Of a DNA stretch of 36,668 bases, positions 17,443 through 24,087 are shown one piece after another. The translations under genes were made by a program, and so were the position numbers. Source of the DNA: an uncultured Collinsella sp. Lineage in GTDB: Bacteria > Actinomycetota > Coriobacteriia > Coriobacteriales > Coriobacteriaceae. The notes under the pieces were generated by a model. It did no database searches, was not told the origin of the DNA, and saw nothing but the letters and a program-made list of their open reading frames with translations. Every line of letters starts with the position of its first letter. Position 1 is the stretch's first letter. The stretch is taken from NCBI GenBank assembly GCA_958405565.1, contig CATYEN010000022.1, forward strand, positions 1-36,668, in the 5' to 3' direction.

Positions 17443-18270
17443 ATGAGCGAGACCGCAGTCAACGGCGTCGAGCCGATCATCTTCCTTGATGACGTCCACG
17501 TCACCTTTAGGACCCGTACCGGCTCTATTCTGCACCCCAACCTGGTTCACGCCGTCCAGGGTGTAACGATTAAGCTCATGCCCGGTCAGACGATCGGCAT
17601 CGTCGGCGAGTCCGGTTGCGGTAAGTCCACCACCGCTAACGTCATGTGCGGCCTGCAGGCCCCCACGAGCGGCAAGGTCTACTTTAAGGGCAAGGACGTT
17701 ACCAAACGTACCGCCGAGGACCGTCGTCACATGGGTCGCGTTATCTCGGTCGTGTTCCAAAACCCGGCCACGGCGCTCAACCCCCGCATGGTCGTTCGCG
17801 AGCAGCTGCTCGACCCCATGCGCGTCCACAACCTGGGTACCGAGGCCGAGCAGGAGAAGCGCGTCAAGGAGCTCTTGGAGCTCACCGGTCTGCCCAGCTC
17901 CGCCGCCGAGGTTCTTCCCGGCCAGCTTTCGGGCGGCCAGCGCCAGCGCGTCGCAATTGCCCGTGCCCTGTCGCTGAACCCCGATGCCATCATCGCCGAC
18001 GAGCCCACCTCGGCTCTGGATGTTTCGGTCCGCGCGCAGATTCTGAACCTGCTGACCGACCTTAAGAAGGAGCTCGGCCTGGCCATGGTGTTCATCAGCC
18101 ATGACATCCAGACGGTCCGCTATATCTCTGACGACATCATCGTTATGAATGGCGGCAAGATCGTCGAGCAGGGCGAGGCCAAGCAGGTCTTCCAGCACCC
18201 CCAGGACCCCTACACCAAGATGCTGCTCGGCGCTGCGCCGTCGCTGCTGCATCCCAAGCTCGGCGAGTAG
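17443..18270 (+). CDS. ABC transporter ATP-binding protein, DppF type (SatD-like)
   Basis: A 275-residue ATPase, the second nucleotide-binding subunit of the importer. Walker A is GESGCGKST (55-63), the Q-loop is VVFQNP, the signature LSGGQRQRVAIARAL, and Walker B AIIADEPTSALDVS with the H-loop VFISHDI. It begins directly after the preceding stop codon, so translation is probably coupled. It is shorter than OppF/DppF and ends soon after the core ATPase fold, without the cysteine-containing C-terminal tail seen in the oligopeptide ATPases at the right end of this window. Confidence 0.92.
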   Translation: MSETAVNGVEPIIFLDDVHVTFRTRTGSILHPNLVHAVQGVTIKLMPGQTIGIVGESGCGKSTTANVMCGLQAPTSGKVYFKGKDVTKRTAEDRRHMGRVISVVFQNPATALNPRMVVREQLLDPMRVHNLGTEAEQEKRVKELLELTGLPSSAAEVLPGQLSGGQRQRVAIARALSLNPDAIIADEPTSALDVSVRAQILNLLTDLKKELGLAMVFISHDIQTVRYISDDIIVMNGGKIVEQGEAKQVFQHPQDPYTKMLLGAAPSLLHPKLGE

Positions 18271-18286
18271 TCTCGCTTTCCCTCCC

Positions 18287-18314
18287 GTGCGCCCGGTTCC
18301 CTTGCCGGGCGCAC
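18287..18314 (+). terminator. hairpin after the transporter genes
   Basis: A perfect 10-bp G+C-rich stem (18287-18296 with 18305-18314) encloses an 8-base loop 16 bases after the ATPase stop. There is no T-run, so read-through into the esterase genes is likely. Confidence 0.5.
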
Positions 18315-18350
18315 CTCCGTTGCGATTTCGAAAGGTTGGGTTCACGAGCC

Positions 18351-19328
18351 ATGCCAAGTGCTCAGGAGCTGCAACATCAATTTGGTGAATATCGAGGCGC
18401 CATGCCCCGTCCATCAGATTTCGATCTCTTTTGGAAGGACCGCATGGCCGAGGCCGACGCCGTCGAGCTTGACTATGCGATTGAGACGACTCTGGTTGCC
18501 GATTCCGCGACCTGTCAGTTTTTCGATCTCTGGTATACCGGCATGTGTGGTGCTCGCCTGCATGCCAAGTACCTTAAACCCGTCTCGGACGAGCCCGTGC
18601 CGCTGGTGCTTCAGTTCCACGGGTATCCCGGTGCCAGCCGCAGCTGGTTTGAGCAGGCGTCGTTTGCGGGCATGGGCATGGCGCTCATCGCCCTCGACTG
18701 CCCTGGCCAAGGAGGCCCCTCCGAGGATATTGGCGGCTTTGAGGGCACGACTGTCGCCGGTCATATCGTCGCCGGCATCGACGGCGATCCCGCCAACCTC
18801 TATTACGTCCGCCTGCACCAGGACATTCGCATCCTGTGCCGTATCGTTCGCGAGCTCGAGGGCATCGATCTTGCCCGCGTGTTCGTGAACGGCGCGTCGC
18901 AAGGCGGCGGGTTGGGCATTTCGACATGCGCGCTCAACAGCGAGCTTGTCAATCGTGCTGCCATCCTCTATCCCTTCTTGTCGGACTTCCGTCTGGTTTG
19001 GGATCTGGATGCCGACGATATTGCCTACGAGGGCCTGCGTTATTGGTCGCGTTGGTTTGACGAGGACTCGACTCGTATCGAGGAAGCCTATGCCAAGCTG
19101 GCGTATTTCGACTCCAAGAACTTTGCCCCCATGGTTACGTGCCCCGTGCTGTTTGGCACGGGCACGGCCGATGTCGTCTGTCCGCCGGCGACGCAGTTTG
19201 CGGTGTACAACAACCTGTCCTGCGAAAAGCGCCATGAGTTCTTTGAGGGCTTTGGCCACGAGGAGATTCAGGACTTTGACGATCTGATCATTCCGTTTTT
19301 CTGCGAGGGAGGGGAGGCTCATGTCTAA
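18351..19328 (+). CDS. acetyl esterase, acetylxylan esterase/cephalosporin-C deacetylase family (CE7)
   Basis: A 325-residue alpha/beta hydrolase of the AXE1 (CE7) family, enzymes that remove acetyl groups from sugars and similar compounds. The catalytic triad is visible: Ser183 in GASQGGG, Asp274 in GTADVVCPP and His303 in GFGHEEI. The HGYPG oxyanion loop (90-94) and DCPGQGG (116-122) are family signatures. No signal peptide is seen, so it should act in the cytoplasm after import. Its position between a Sat-type importer and sialic acid catabolic genes suggests it deacetylates imported O-acetylated sialic acid; this is inference. The start is uncertain: ATG at 18351 has only a distant AAAGG, and a TTG lies at 18336. 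Confidence 0.87.
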   Translation: MPSAQELQHQFGEYRGAMPRPSDFDLFWKDRMAEADAVELDYAIETTLVADSATCQFFDLWYTGMCGARLHAKYLKPVSDEPVPLVLQFHGYPGASRSWFEQASFAGMGMALIALDCPGQGGPSEDIGGFEGTTVAGHIVAGIDGDPANLYYVRLHQDIRILCRIVRELEGIDLARVFVNGASQGGGLGISTCALNSELVNRAAILYPFLSDFRLVWDLDADDIAYEGLRYWSRWFDEDSTRIEEAYAKLAYFDSKNFAPMVTCPVLFGTGTADVVCPPATQFAVYNNLSCEKRHEFFEGFGHEEIQDFDDLIIPFFCEGGEAHV

Positions 19329-20172
19329 GTGCGAGAGCAATGTCGACGAGCTGATTGTCCCCGAGCTTGTGGAGATTCCCGGAACGGTTTCGTCAAGGCT
19401 CGCTGAATATCGGGACTGGCACGGTGATGTCCAGGCAGATGTTTCTGATTTGGAAGCATGTGTTTCGAATCTTGAGATTCAAGGCCCGAGCATTACGGCG
19501 ATTGACTTTGCCAATCCTTGTGCCCGTTACTCGGAGGTTTCCTTTGAGCTCGGCACGGACGTGGTCCATGCGCGCTTGATCGAGCCTGCTGGGCGTACGC
19601 GAGTATCCGAGCGCGTGCCTCTGTGCCTGATGTTCCATGACGTTGACCGACCCGTGCGTGGGTGGCATCACATGACGAGATTTGTCGCCATGGGGTATGC
19701 CGTCCTTGCTCTGGATGACGATGTCGTTGGCGTAGGCGACCTGCAGCGGGGGATTGCCTCGCCCGCTTTTGTCGAGCGCGTCCGCTGGGGTTGCGCGATG
19801 GCGAAGGTCGCGCGCGAGCTCGATGGCATCGATCCGGACCGTCTCTTTGCGTGGGGCGAGGGCCTTGGCGGCGGCATCGCGCTGGCGGTTTCTGCTCTGG
19901 ACGAGCAGGGTCTTGCCTGTGCGACAATCGCCAACCCGCTCCCTGGCGGCCTTGAGGTACTGTCGGCTCGGGTGCGCGGCTCGGTGCTCATGGGCACATC
20001 CCTCATGGATACCGTAAGCGACCCCAAGGGGCAGTTTGCCGTATTCAACGGTCTTGAGTGCGACCGGAGGCATATCATCTATGCCAAATACGCTCACGAG
20101 CGCATCAATGCGTTCGAAAACGAAGTCGTCGACTTCTTTAACCAAACGTTCTACCCGTGTTCTTTGGCCTAG
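19321..20172 (+). CDS. CE7-like protein lacking the catalytic serine (probable pseudoenzyme)
   Basis: A 283-residue paralogue of the preceding esterase, overlapping it by 8 bases. The C-terminal half aligns well: RLFAWGEGLGGGIA corresponds to RVFVNGASQGGGLG, and GQFAVFNGLECDRRH to TQFAVYNNLSCEKRH. The nucleophile position is Gly181 (GEGLG) instead of Ser. The HG of the oxyanion loop is HD (106-107) and DCPGQGG is absent, while the Asp230 and His259 equivalents remain. The frame is open throughout, so it is unlikely to be a decayed gene. Possible roles are a partner or regulator of the active esterase, sugar binding, or a different chemistry. ATG 19321 is preceded by GGGAGGGGAGG. Confidence 0.75.
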   Translation: MSKCESNVDELIVPELVEIPGTVSSRLAEYRDWHGDVQADVSDLEACVSNLEIQGPSITAIDFANPCARYSEVSFELGTDVVHARLIEPAGRTRVSERVPLCLMFHDVDRPVRGWHHMTRFVAMGYAVLALDDDVVGVGDLQRGIASPAFVERVRWGCAMAKVARELDGIDPDRLFAWGEGLGGGIALAVSALDEQGLACATIANPLPGGLEVLSARVRGSVLMGTSLMDTVSDPKGQFAVFNGLECDRRHIIYAKYAHERINAFENEVVDFFNQTFYPCSLA

Positions 20173-20240
20173 ACGGCCTGGACACTGCCAACAAGAGTGG
20201 GTGGCATAGGGCCGCTCGCCAGACAACTAAGGAGATTCTT

Positions 20241-21161
20241 GTGGCAACTCAGAAATTCACCGGCGTTATCCCTCCCGTCGTTGTTCCCGATACCGAAGAT
20301 CACCAGCTCGACGTTGCCTCCTTTGAGCGCAGCATCAACCGCATGATCGATGCCGGCGTCGATGGCCTGTTCTTCCTGGGATCCTCGGGCGAGGTCGTCT
20401 TCTCCACCGACGAGCGCCGTCGCCAGATTATCGCCGAGGCCGTTCGTATCGTCGACCACCGTGTGCCTGTTCTGGTCGGCATCATCGATACCGAGACCGA
20501 GCGCATGATTGAGCACGGCAAGGTCGCTCAGGAGCTGGGCGCCGATGCCCTCGTCGCCACCTGCCCGTTCTATGCCCTGCAGGGCATGACCGAGGTCGAG
20601 GAGCACTTCCGCATCCTGCACGAGGAGCTTGACCTGCCTATCTTTGCCTATGACATTCCCGTCTGCGTTCACACCAAGCTCCCCTGGAAGCTCCTTGCCA
20701 AGCTCGGCGCCGAGGGCGTCCTTGCTGGCGTCAAGGATTCCTCGGGTGATGACGTCTCGTTCCGCTATCTCGTTCAGGAGAACGAGAAGAACGGCCATCC
20801 GATGAGCATCCTCACCGGTCATGAGGTTGTCGTCGACGGCGCTTATCTCGGTGGCGCCGATGGTTCCGTCCCGGGTCTCGCCAATGTTGAGCCCGAGGGC
20901 TACGTGCGCCAGTGGAAGGCCGCTCAGGCCGGTGACTGGGCTACCGTCAAGGCCGAGCAGGATCGCCTTAACGAGATCTCCCACATCTGGGATGTCACCT
21001 CGGGCGTTCAGGGCTATGCCGGTGGCGTCGGTGCCTTCAAGACCGCTATGAACCTCATGGGCATCTTCGACAGCCCGACCATGCCGCGCCCGGTGAAGGC
21101 CATGACCGGCGAGAACGTCGAGGCGATTAGGAAGGTCCTCCAGGACAACGGTCTCCTGTAA
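20241..21161 (+). CDS. nanA: DapA-family lyase, probable N-acetylneuraminate lyase
   Basis: A 306-residue TIM-barrel class I aldolase. The Schiff-base lysine is Lys165 (GVKDSSGD) and the catalytic tyrosine Tyr137 (YDIP). These are the positions I recall for E. coli NanA, whereas DapA has 161 and 133. The pyruvate-binding loop reads GSSGE (47-51), close to GSTGE of sialic acid lyases. The expected reaction splits N-acetylneuraminate to ManNAc and pyruvate. The kinase and epimerase downstream support this over dihydrodipicolinate synthase or a keto-deoxy-sugar aldolase, though these cannot be excluded. The start is GTG 20241 with AAGGAG upstream; in-frame upstream codons overlap the previous gene. 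Confidence 0.8.
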   Translation: MATQKFTGVIPPVVVPDTEDHQLDVASFERSINRMIDAGVDGLFFLGSSGEVVFSTDERRRQIIAEAVRIVDHRVPVLVGIIDTETERMIEHGKVAQELGADALVATCPFYALQGMTEVEEHFRILHEELDLPIFAYDIPVCVHTKLPWKLLAKLGAEGVLAGVKDSSGDDVSFRYLVQENEKNGHPMSILTGHEVVVDGAYLGGADGSVPGLANVEPEGYVRQWKAAQAGDWATVKAEQDRLNEISHIWDVTSGVQGYAGGVGAFKTAMNLMGIFDSPTMPRPVKAMTGENVEAIRKVLQDNGLL

Positions 21162-21191
21162 AGCTTCCCCAGGCACCCGACCTCGCCGTTC

Positions 21192-21233
21192 AACCGTGTG
21201 GCCATGACCCATTAGGTCAATGGCCACACGGTT
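21192..21233 (+). terminator. long hairpin after the lyase gene
   Basis: A perfect 14-base arm pair (21192-21205 with 21220-21233), with further TGACC/GGTCA pairing inside, lies 30 bases after the lyase stop. It ends in only three T residues. It is a likely terminator or transcript stabiliser within the catabolic cluster. Confidence 0.65.
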
Positions 21234-21335
21234 TCTCGGCAATCTCGGGCACCTGGAAAACCTTTACCCGCGCTGTGACGGCTAGCCTGACGGCGCATTT
21301 CCTGTAGTTGTTTTTTATCTCCGAAGGAGAACGAC

Positions 21336-22301
21336 ATGGAGAACAAGTACGTCTGCTCTGTCGATATCGGCGGAACTAAGATCGCGACTGCCATTATGGA
21401 GTATCCGGCTGATGGCAGCGTGCCCCATCCGGTCTTTGAAGCTGAGGTTCCCACCGAGGCCAAAGAGGGTGGCGAGGCAGTTTTCCAGCGCATCGAGGCG
21501 TCTATTAAGGCCGCCATTGAGGCGAACCCCGATGTCGAGGTCCTTGGTGTCGGTATTGGCGCCGCCGGTGTCGTCGACCCCAAGACGGGCGCCATCGCGT
21601 ATGCCAATGAGATCATGCCCGGCTGGTCCGGCGTTCAGTTGGGGCCGCGTCTGCGCGAGGATCTCGGTCTTCCCGTTGCTGTTGTAGGCGACGTGCAGGC
21701 TCATGCTCTGGGCGAGGCCCACTGGGGCGTCGGCAAGGGCAAGTTCTCCGTCTTGTGTCTTGGCATCGGTACGGGCATCGGCGGCGCATATGTCGAGAAC
21801 GGCCGCGTGATGCAGGGCTTCCATGGTGCTGCTGGCCATATGGGCCACATCGAGTGCTCGGCTGCCGCCGGCATTCCCTGCGCCTGCGGGCGTTCCGGCC
21901 ATCTGGAGTCGGTTGCTTCGGGCACTTCCATTGGTCGTATGTACGACGAGCGCTTTGGCCGTGTCGACCCCAGCCGTCCTTCGGTCGGTCGCGATGTGAA
22001 CGACCTGTGCCGTGCAGGCGACGCAAAGGCGACCGAGGTCATCCATGACGCCGGCTTTGCGCTGGGTGCCAGCTTGGGCTCGCTCGCTAACATCCTGGAC
22101 CCTGAGGTCATCGTGCTTTCGGGCGGCGTGATTCACCAAGGTCCCGATTGGCGTTCGCAGACGTGGAAGGATTCGGTGCACGAGGGCTATGCCAGCCAGG
22201 CGCTCGATCCGCTTCAGGACACGCCGATCCTCATCGGCTCTCTCGAGGGCGACGCGCCGCTCATCGGTGCCGCCGAGCATCTTCTTGCTTCATTGAAGTA
22301 A
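21336..22301 (+). CDS. nanK: ROK family sugar kinase, probable ManNAc kinase
   Basis: A 321-residue ROK kinase. The N-terminal phosphate loop is DIGGTKIA (10-17) and the catalytic Asp is Asp119 in GDVQAHALGEA. The ATP-binding region is GIGTGIGG (143-150). The zinc-site region reads AGHMGHIEC...CACGRSGHLE: the usual Glu of GEIGH is His168, and the last Cys of CxCGxxGC is His189, a variant I also associate with actinobacterial ROK kinases. ROK proteins phosphorylate glucose, ManNAc, GlcNAc or other hexoses. The neighbouring lyase and NanE point to ManNAc. No helix-turn-helix precedes the kinase domain, so it is not a ROK repressor. GAAGGAGA lies before the ATG. Confidence 0.85.
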   Translation: MENKYVCSVDIGGTKIATAIMEYPADGSVPHPVFEAEVPTEAKEGGEAVFQRIEASIKAAIEANPDVEVLGVGIGAAGVVDPKTGAIAYANEIMPGWSGVQLGPRLREDLGLPVAVVGDVQAHALGEAHWGVGKGKFSVLCLGIGTGIGGAYVENGRVMQGFHGAAGHMGHIECSAAAGIPCACGRSGHLESVASGTSIGRMYDERFGRVDPSRPSVGRDVNDLCRAGDAKATEVIHDAGFALGASLGSLANILDPEVIVLSGGVIHQGPDWRSQTWKDSVHEGYASQALDPLQDTPILIGSLEGDAPLIGAAEHLLASLK

Positions 22302-22317
22302 ACATATCTACCAAGTG

Positions 22318-22352
22318 AGCCTTCTGAGGTGTACTGCCTCAGAAGGCTATTT
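22318..22352 (+). terminator. hairpin between the ROK kinase gene and nanE
   Basis: A perfect 12-bp stem (22318-22329 with 22337-22348) with a 7-base loop is followed by ATTTT. It begins 17 bases after the kinase stop and ends about 20 bases before the nanE start, so it may attenuate nanE transcription. Confidence 0.6.
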
Positions 22353-22372
22353 TGAGAAAGGTTGAGTCGAAC

Positions 22373-23059
22373 ATGACCGTCGATCCTTTGATCCAGTCCC
22401 TGAAGGGCAAGCTCGTCGTGAGCGTTCAGGCGTATATGGGCGAGCCGCTTCGTACGCCCGAGACCATGGCTCAAATGTCTCGCGCTTGCGAGCTTGGCGG
22501 TGCCGCCGCCATTCGCTGTCAGGGCCTTGCCGACATTGCCGCCATTAAGGGTCGCTGTGAGATCCCCGTCATCGGCCTGTGGAAGGATGGACACGAGGGC
22601 GTTTACATCACGCCGACCCTGCGCCATGCTCGCGCCTGCGTTGCCGCGGGTGCCGATATCGTAGCGATCGACGCCACCGATCGTCCGCGTCCCGATGGCA
22701 AGACCGTCGAGGACACCTTCCGTCCGCTGCACGAGGAGGGTGTGCTCCTGATGGCGGATTGTGCCACCATCGAGGACATTCGCCGTGCGGTTGATATGGG
22801 CTTCGACCTTGTATCAACCACGCTTTCTCATGGTGTCGCCGCCATCGACTGCACCATGGCCGATGGCCCCGATCTGCCGCTCCTGCGTCAGGCGACCGAG
22901 GAATTCCCCGGTCTTCCCATCATCTGCGAGGGCCGCGTGCACACGCCCGAGGAGGCTCGCGCCGCGATCGATGCTGGCGCCTGGGCCGTTGTCGTCGGCA
23001 CCGCCATCACGCACCCCACGAGTATTACGAGTTGGTTCAAGGCTGCGCTTGAGGCGTAA
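22373..23059 (+). CDS. nanE: N-acetylmannosamine-6-phosphate 2-epimerase
   Basis: A 228-residue TIM-barrel epimerase that converts ManNAc-6-P to GlcNAc-6-P, the last dedicated step of sialic acid catabolism. NanE signatures are clear: GGAAAIRCQGLADI, VIGLWKDG with the catalytic Lys71, DIVAIDATDRPRP, MADCATIEDI, STTLSHG, ICEGRVHTPEEA with Glu186, and GAWAVVVGTAIT. This gene anchors the functional reading of the cluster. I chose the ATG at 22373, with GAAAGG upstream; an in-frame TTG at 22352 is less likely. No nagA or nagB gene follows in the window, so GlcNAc-6-P would be processed by enzymes encoded elsewhere. Confidence 0.93.
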   Translation: MTVDPLIQSLKGKLVVSVQAYMGEPLRTPETMAQMSRACELGGAAAIRCQGLADIAAIKGRCEIPVIGLWKDGHEGVYITPTLRHARACVAAGADIVAIDATDRPRPDGKTVEDTFRPLHEEGVLLMADCATIEDIRRAVDMGFDLVSTTLSHGVAAIDCTMADGPDLPLLRQATEEFPGLPIICEGRVHTPEEARAAIDAGAWAVVVGTAITHPTSITSWFKAALEA

Positions 23060-23110
23060 GACAGGCCTCGTATCCGCTCGGGGCGGTATACTCAATATAG
23101 GCAATTGACC

Positions 23111-23148
23111 GCGCGGGATCCGGGTTGCTGGGTCCCGCGCTTGTTTTT
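23111..23148 (+). terminator. intrinsic terminator closing the nan cluster
   Basis: GCGCGGGA (23111-23118) pairs with TCCCGCGC (23133-23140) and is followed by TTGTTTTT. It is among the best-formed terminators in the window and ends only 12 bases before the rapZ start codon, so it could also act as an attenuator for rapZ. Confidence 0.8.
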
Positions 23149-23160
23149 GGGAGGCAGCAC

Positions 23161-24081
23161 ATGCAAAAGGGAGATGCCATGGATGCGGCGGAGCGCTCGG
23201 AGCGCATCCCCGATATCGTCATCATCACCGGAATGTCCGGATCGGGCCGCACACAGGCCATGCACGTGTTCGAGGACATGGGCTATTTTTGCATTGATAA
23301 CCTACCTCCGCGTCTCATCGCCCAGCTTGCCGAGCTCGTCGGCATCAATACGGGCGTGGGCAGGCATCTCGCCGTCACCTGCGATTTGCGTAGCCAGGGA
23401 CTGTTTGACGAGTTGCTCGATGCGGTCGCCGCGCTCGAAGAACGCGAGATGAGCTGCGACATCGTGTTCCTGGAGGCTTCTGACGAGGTGCTGATTCGTC
23501 GCTACAGCGAAAATCGCCGCCGTCATCCCATTGCCAAGCCGGGGGAGACTACGGCCGATGCCATTCAGCGCGAGCGCCTTCAGCTGCAGGGCGTGCGCGA
23601 TCGAGCCGATATGATTATCGACACGAGCCGTCTGCGCACCTCTGCGCTGCGCAACAAGCTACGTATGGCATTTTCCGAACTGTCCGACCAACAGCTCATG
23701 GACGTCCATGTGTTCTCGTTTGGCTTTAAGCACGGCATGCCCGTCGAGGCGGACATTATGATCGACGTCCGCTTCCTGCCCAATCCGTTCTACGATCCCG
23801 AGATGCGCACGATGACCGGTCTCGATAAAAAGGTCTCCGATTTTGTTCTGGACCATCCCAAGACGCAGGAGTTTTGGAAGGCTTGGACACAGCTGCTCGA
23901 TACGGTGATGCCGGGCTATATCGCGGAGGGTAAACCGCAGCTTTCTATCGCCATCGGCTGCACGGGCGGACAGCACCGTAGCGTCGCCATTGCCGAGGCC
24001 ACGGCCCGTTACCTGGAAGGCGCCCAGTATCACGTGAGCATCTCCCATCGCGATCTGTCGCGCGCCAACACGAAGGCATAG
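23161..24081 (+). CDS. rapZ: RapZ (YvcJ) RNase adapter / nucleotide-binding protein
   Basis: A 306-residue P-loop protein of the RapZ/YvcJ family. In E. coli it guides RNase E to the sRNA GlmZ and senses glucosamine-6-phosphate; in Gram-positives it has GTPase/ATPase activity and is less well understood. Walker A reads GMSGSGRT, with Arg where Lys is usual, a variant common in actinobacterial members. EDMGYFCIDNLPP follows, and the C-terminal domain has AIGCTGGQHRSVAIAEATA. Two starts are possible: ATG 23161 (GGGAGG upstream) or ATG 23179 (GGGAG upstream); I list the longer form. whiA starts six bases after its stop, with no yvcK between them. Confidence 0.93.
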   Translation: MQKGDAMDAAERSERIPDIVIITGMSGSGRTQAMHVFEDMGYFCIDNLPPRLIAQLAELVGINTGVGRHLAVTCDLRSQGLFDELLDAVAALEEREMSCDIVFLEASDEVLIRRYSENRRRHPIAKPGETTADAIQRERLQLQGVRDRADMIIDTSRLRTSALRNKLRMAFSELSDQQLMDVHVFSFGFKHGMPVEADIMIDVRFLPNPFYDPEMRTMTGLDKKVSDFVLDHPKTQEFWKAWTQLLDTVMPGYIAEGKPQLSIAIGCTGGQHRSVAIAEATARYLEGAQYHVSISHRDLSRANTKA

Positions 24082-24087
24082 GCCTGC

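Noticed and set aside
14818..18414. Very long open frame on the minus strand (about 1200 codons) opposite the transporter genes
   Set aside because: It lies exactly opposite four well-supported ABC transporter genes. The G+C-rich, GAG/CTC-rich codons of the plus strand leave few stops in this antisense frame, and its product is low-complexity without a recognisable domain.
19321..20172. Reading the serine-less esterase as a pseudogene
   Set aside because: The frame is uninterrupted, has a strong ribosome site, overlaps its neighbour in operon style and keeps conserved segments; gene decay would not usually leave this pattern.
20241..21161. Annotation of the lyase as dihydrodipicolinate synthase (dapA)
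   Set aside because: The catalytic Tyr137/Lys165 spacing, the GSSGE loop and the neighbouring ROK kinase and nanE fit sialic acid lyase better; no lysine pathway gene is nearby.
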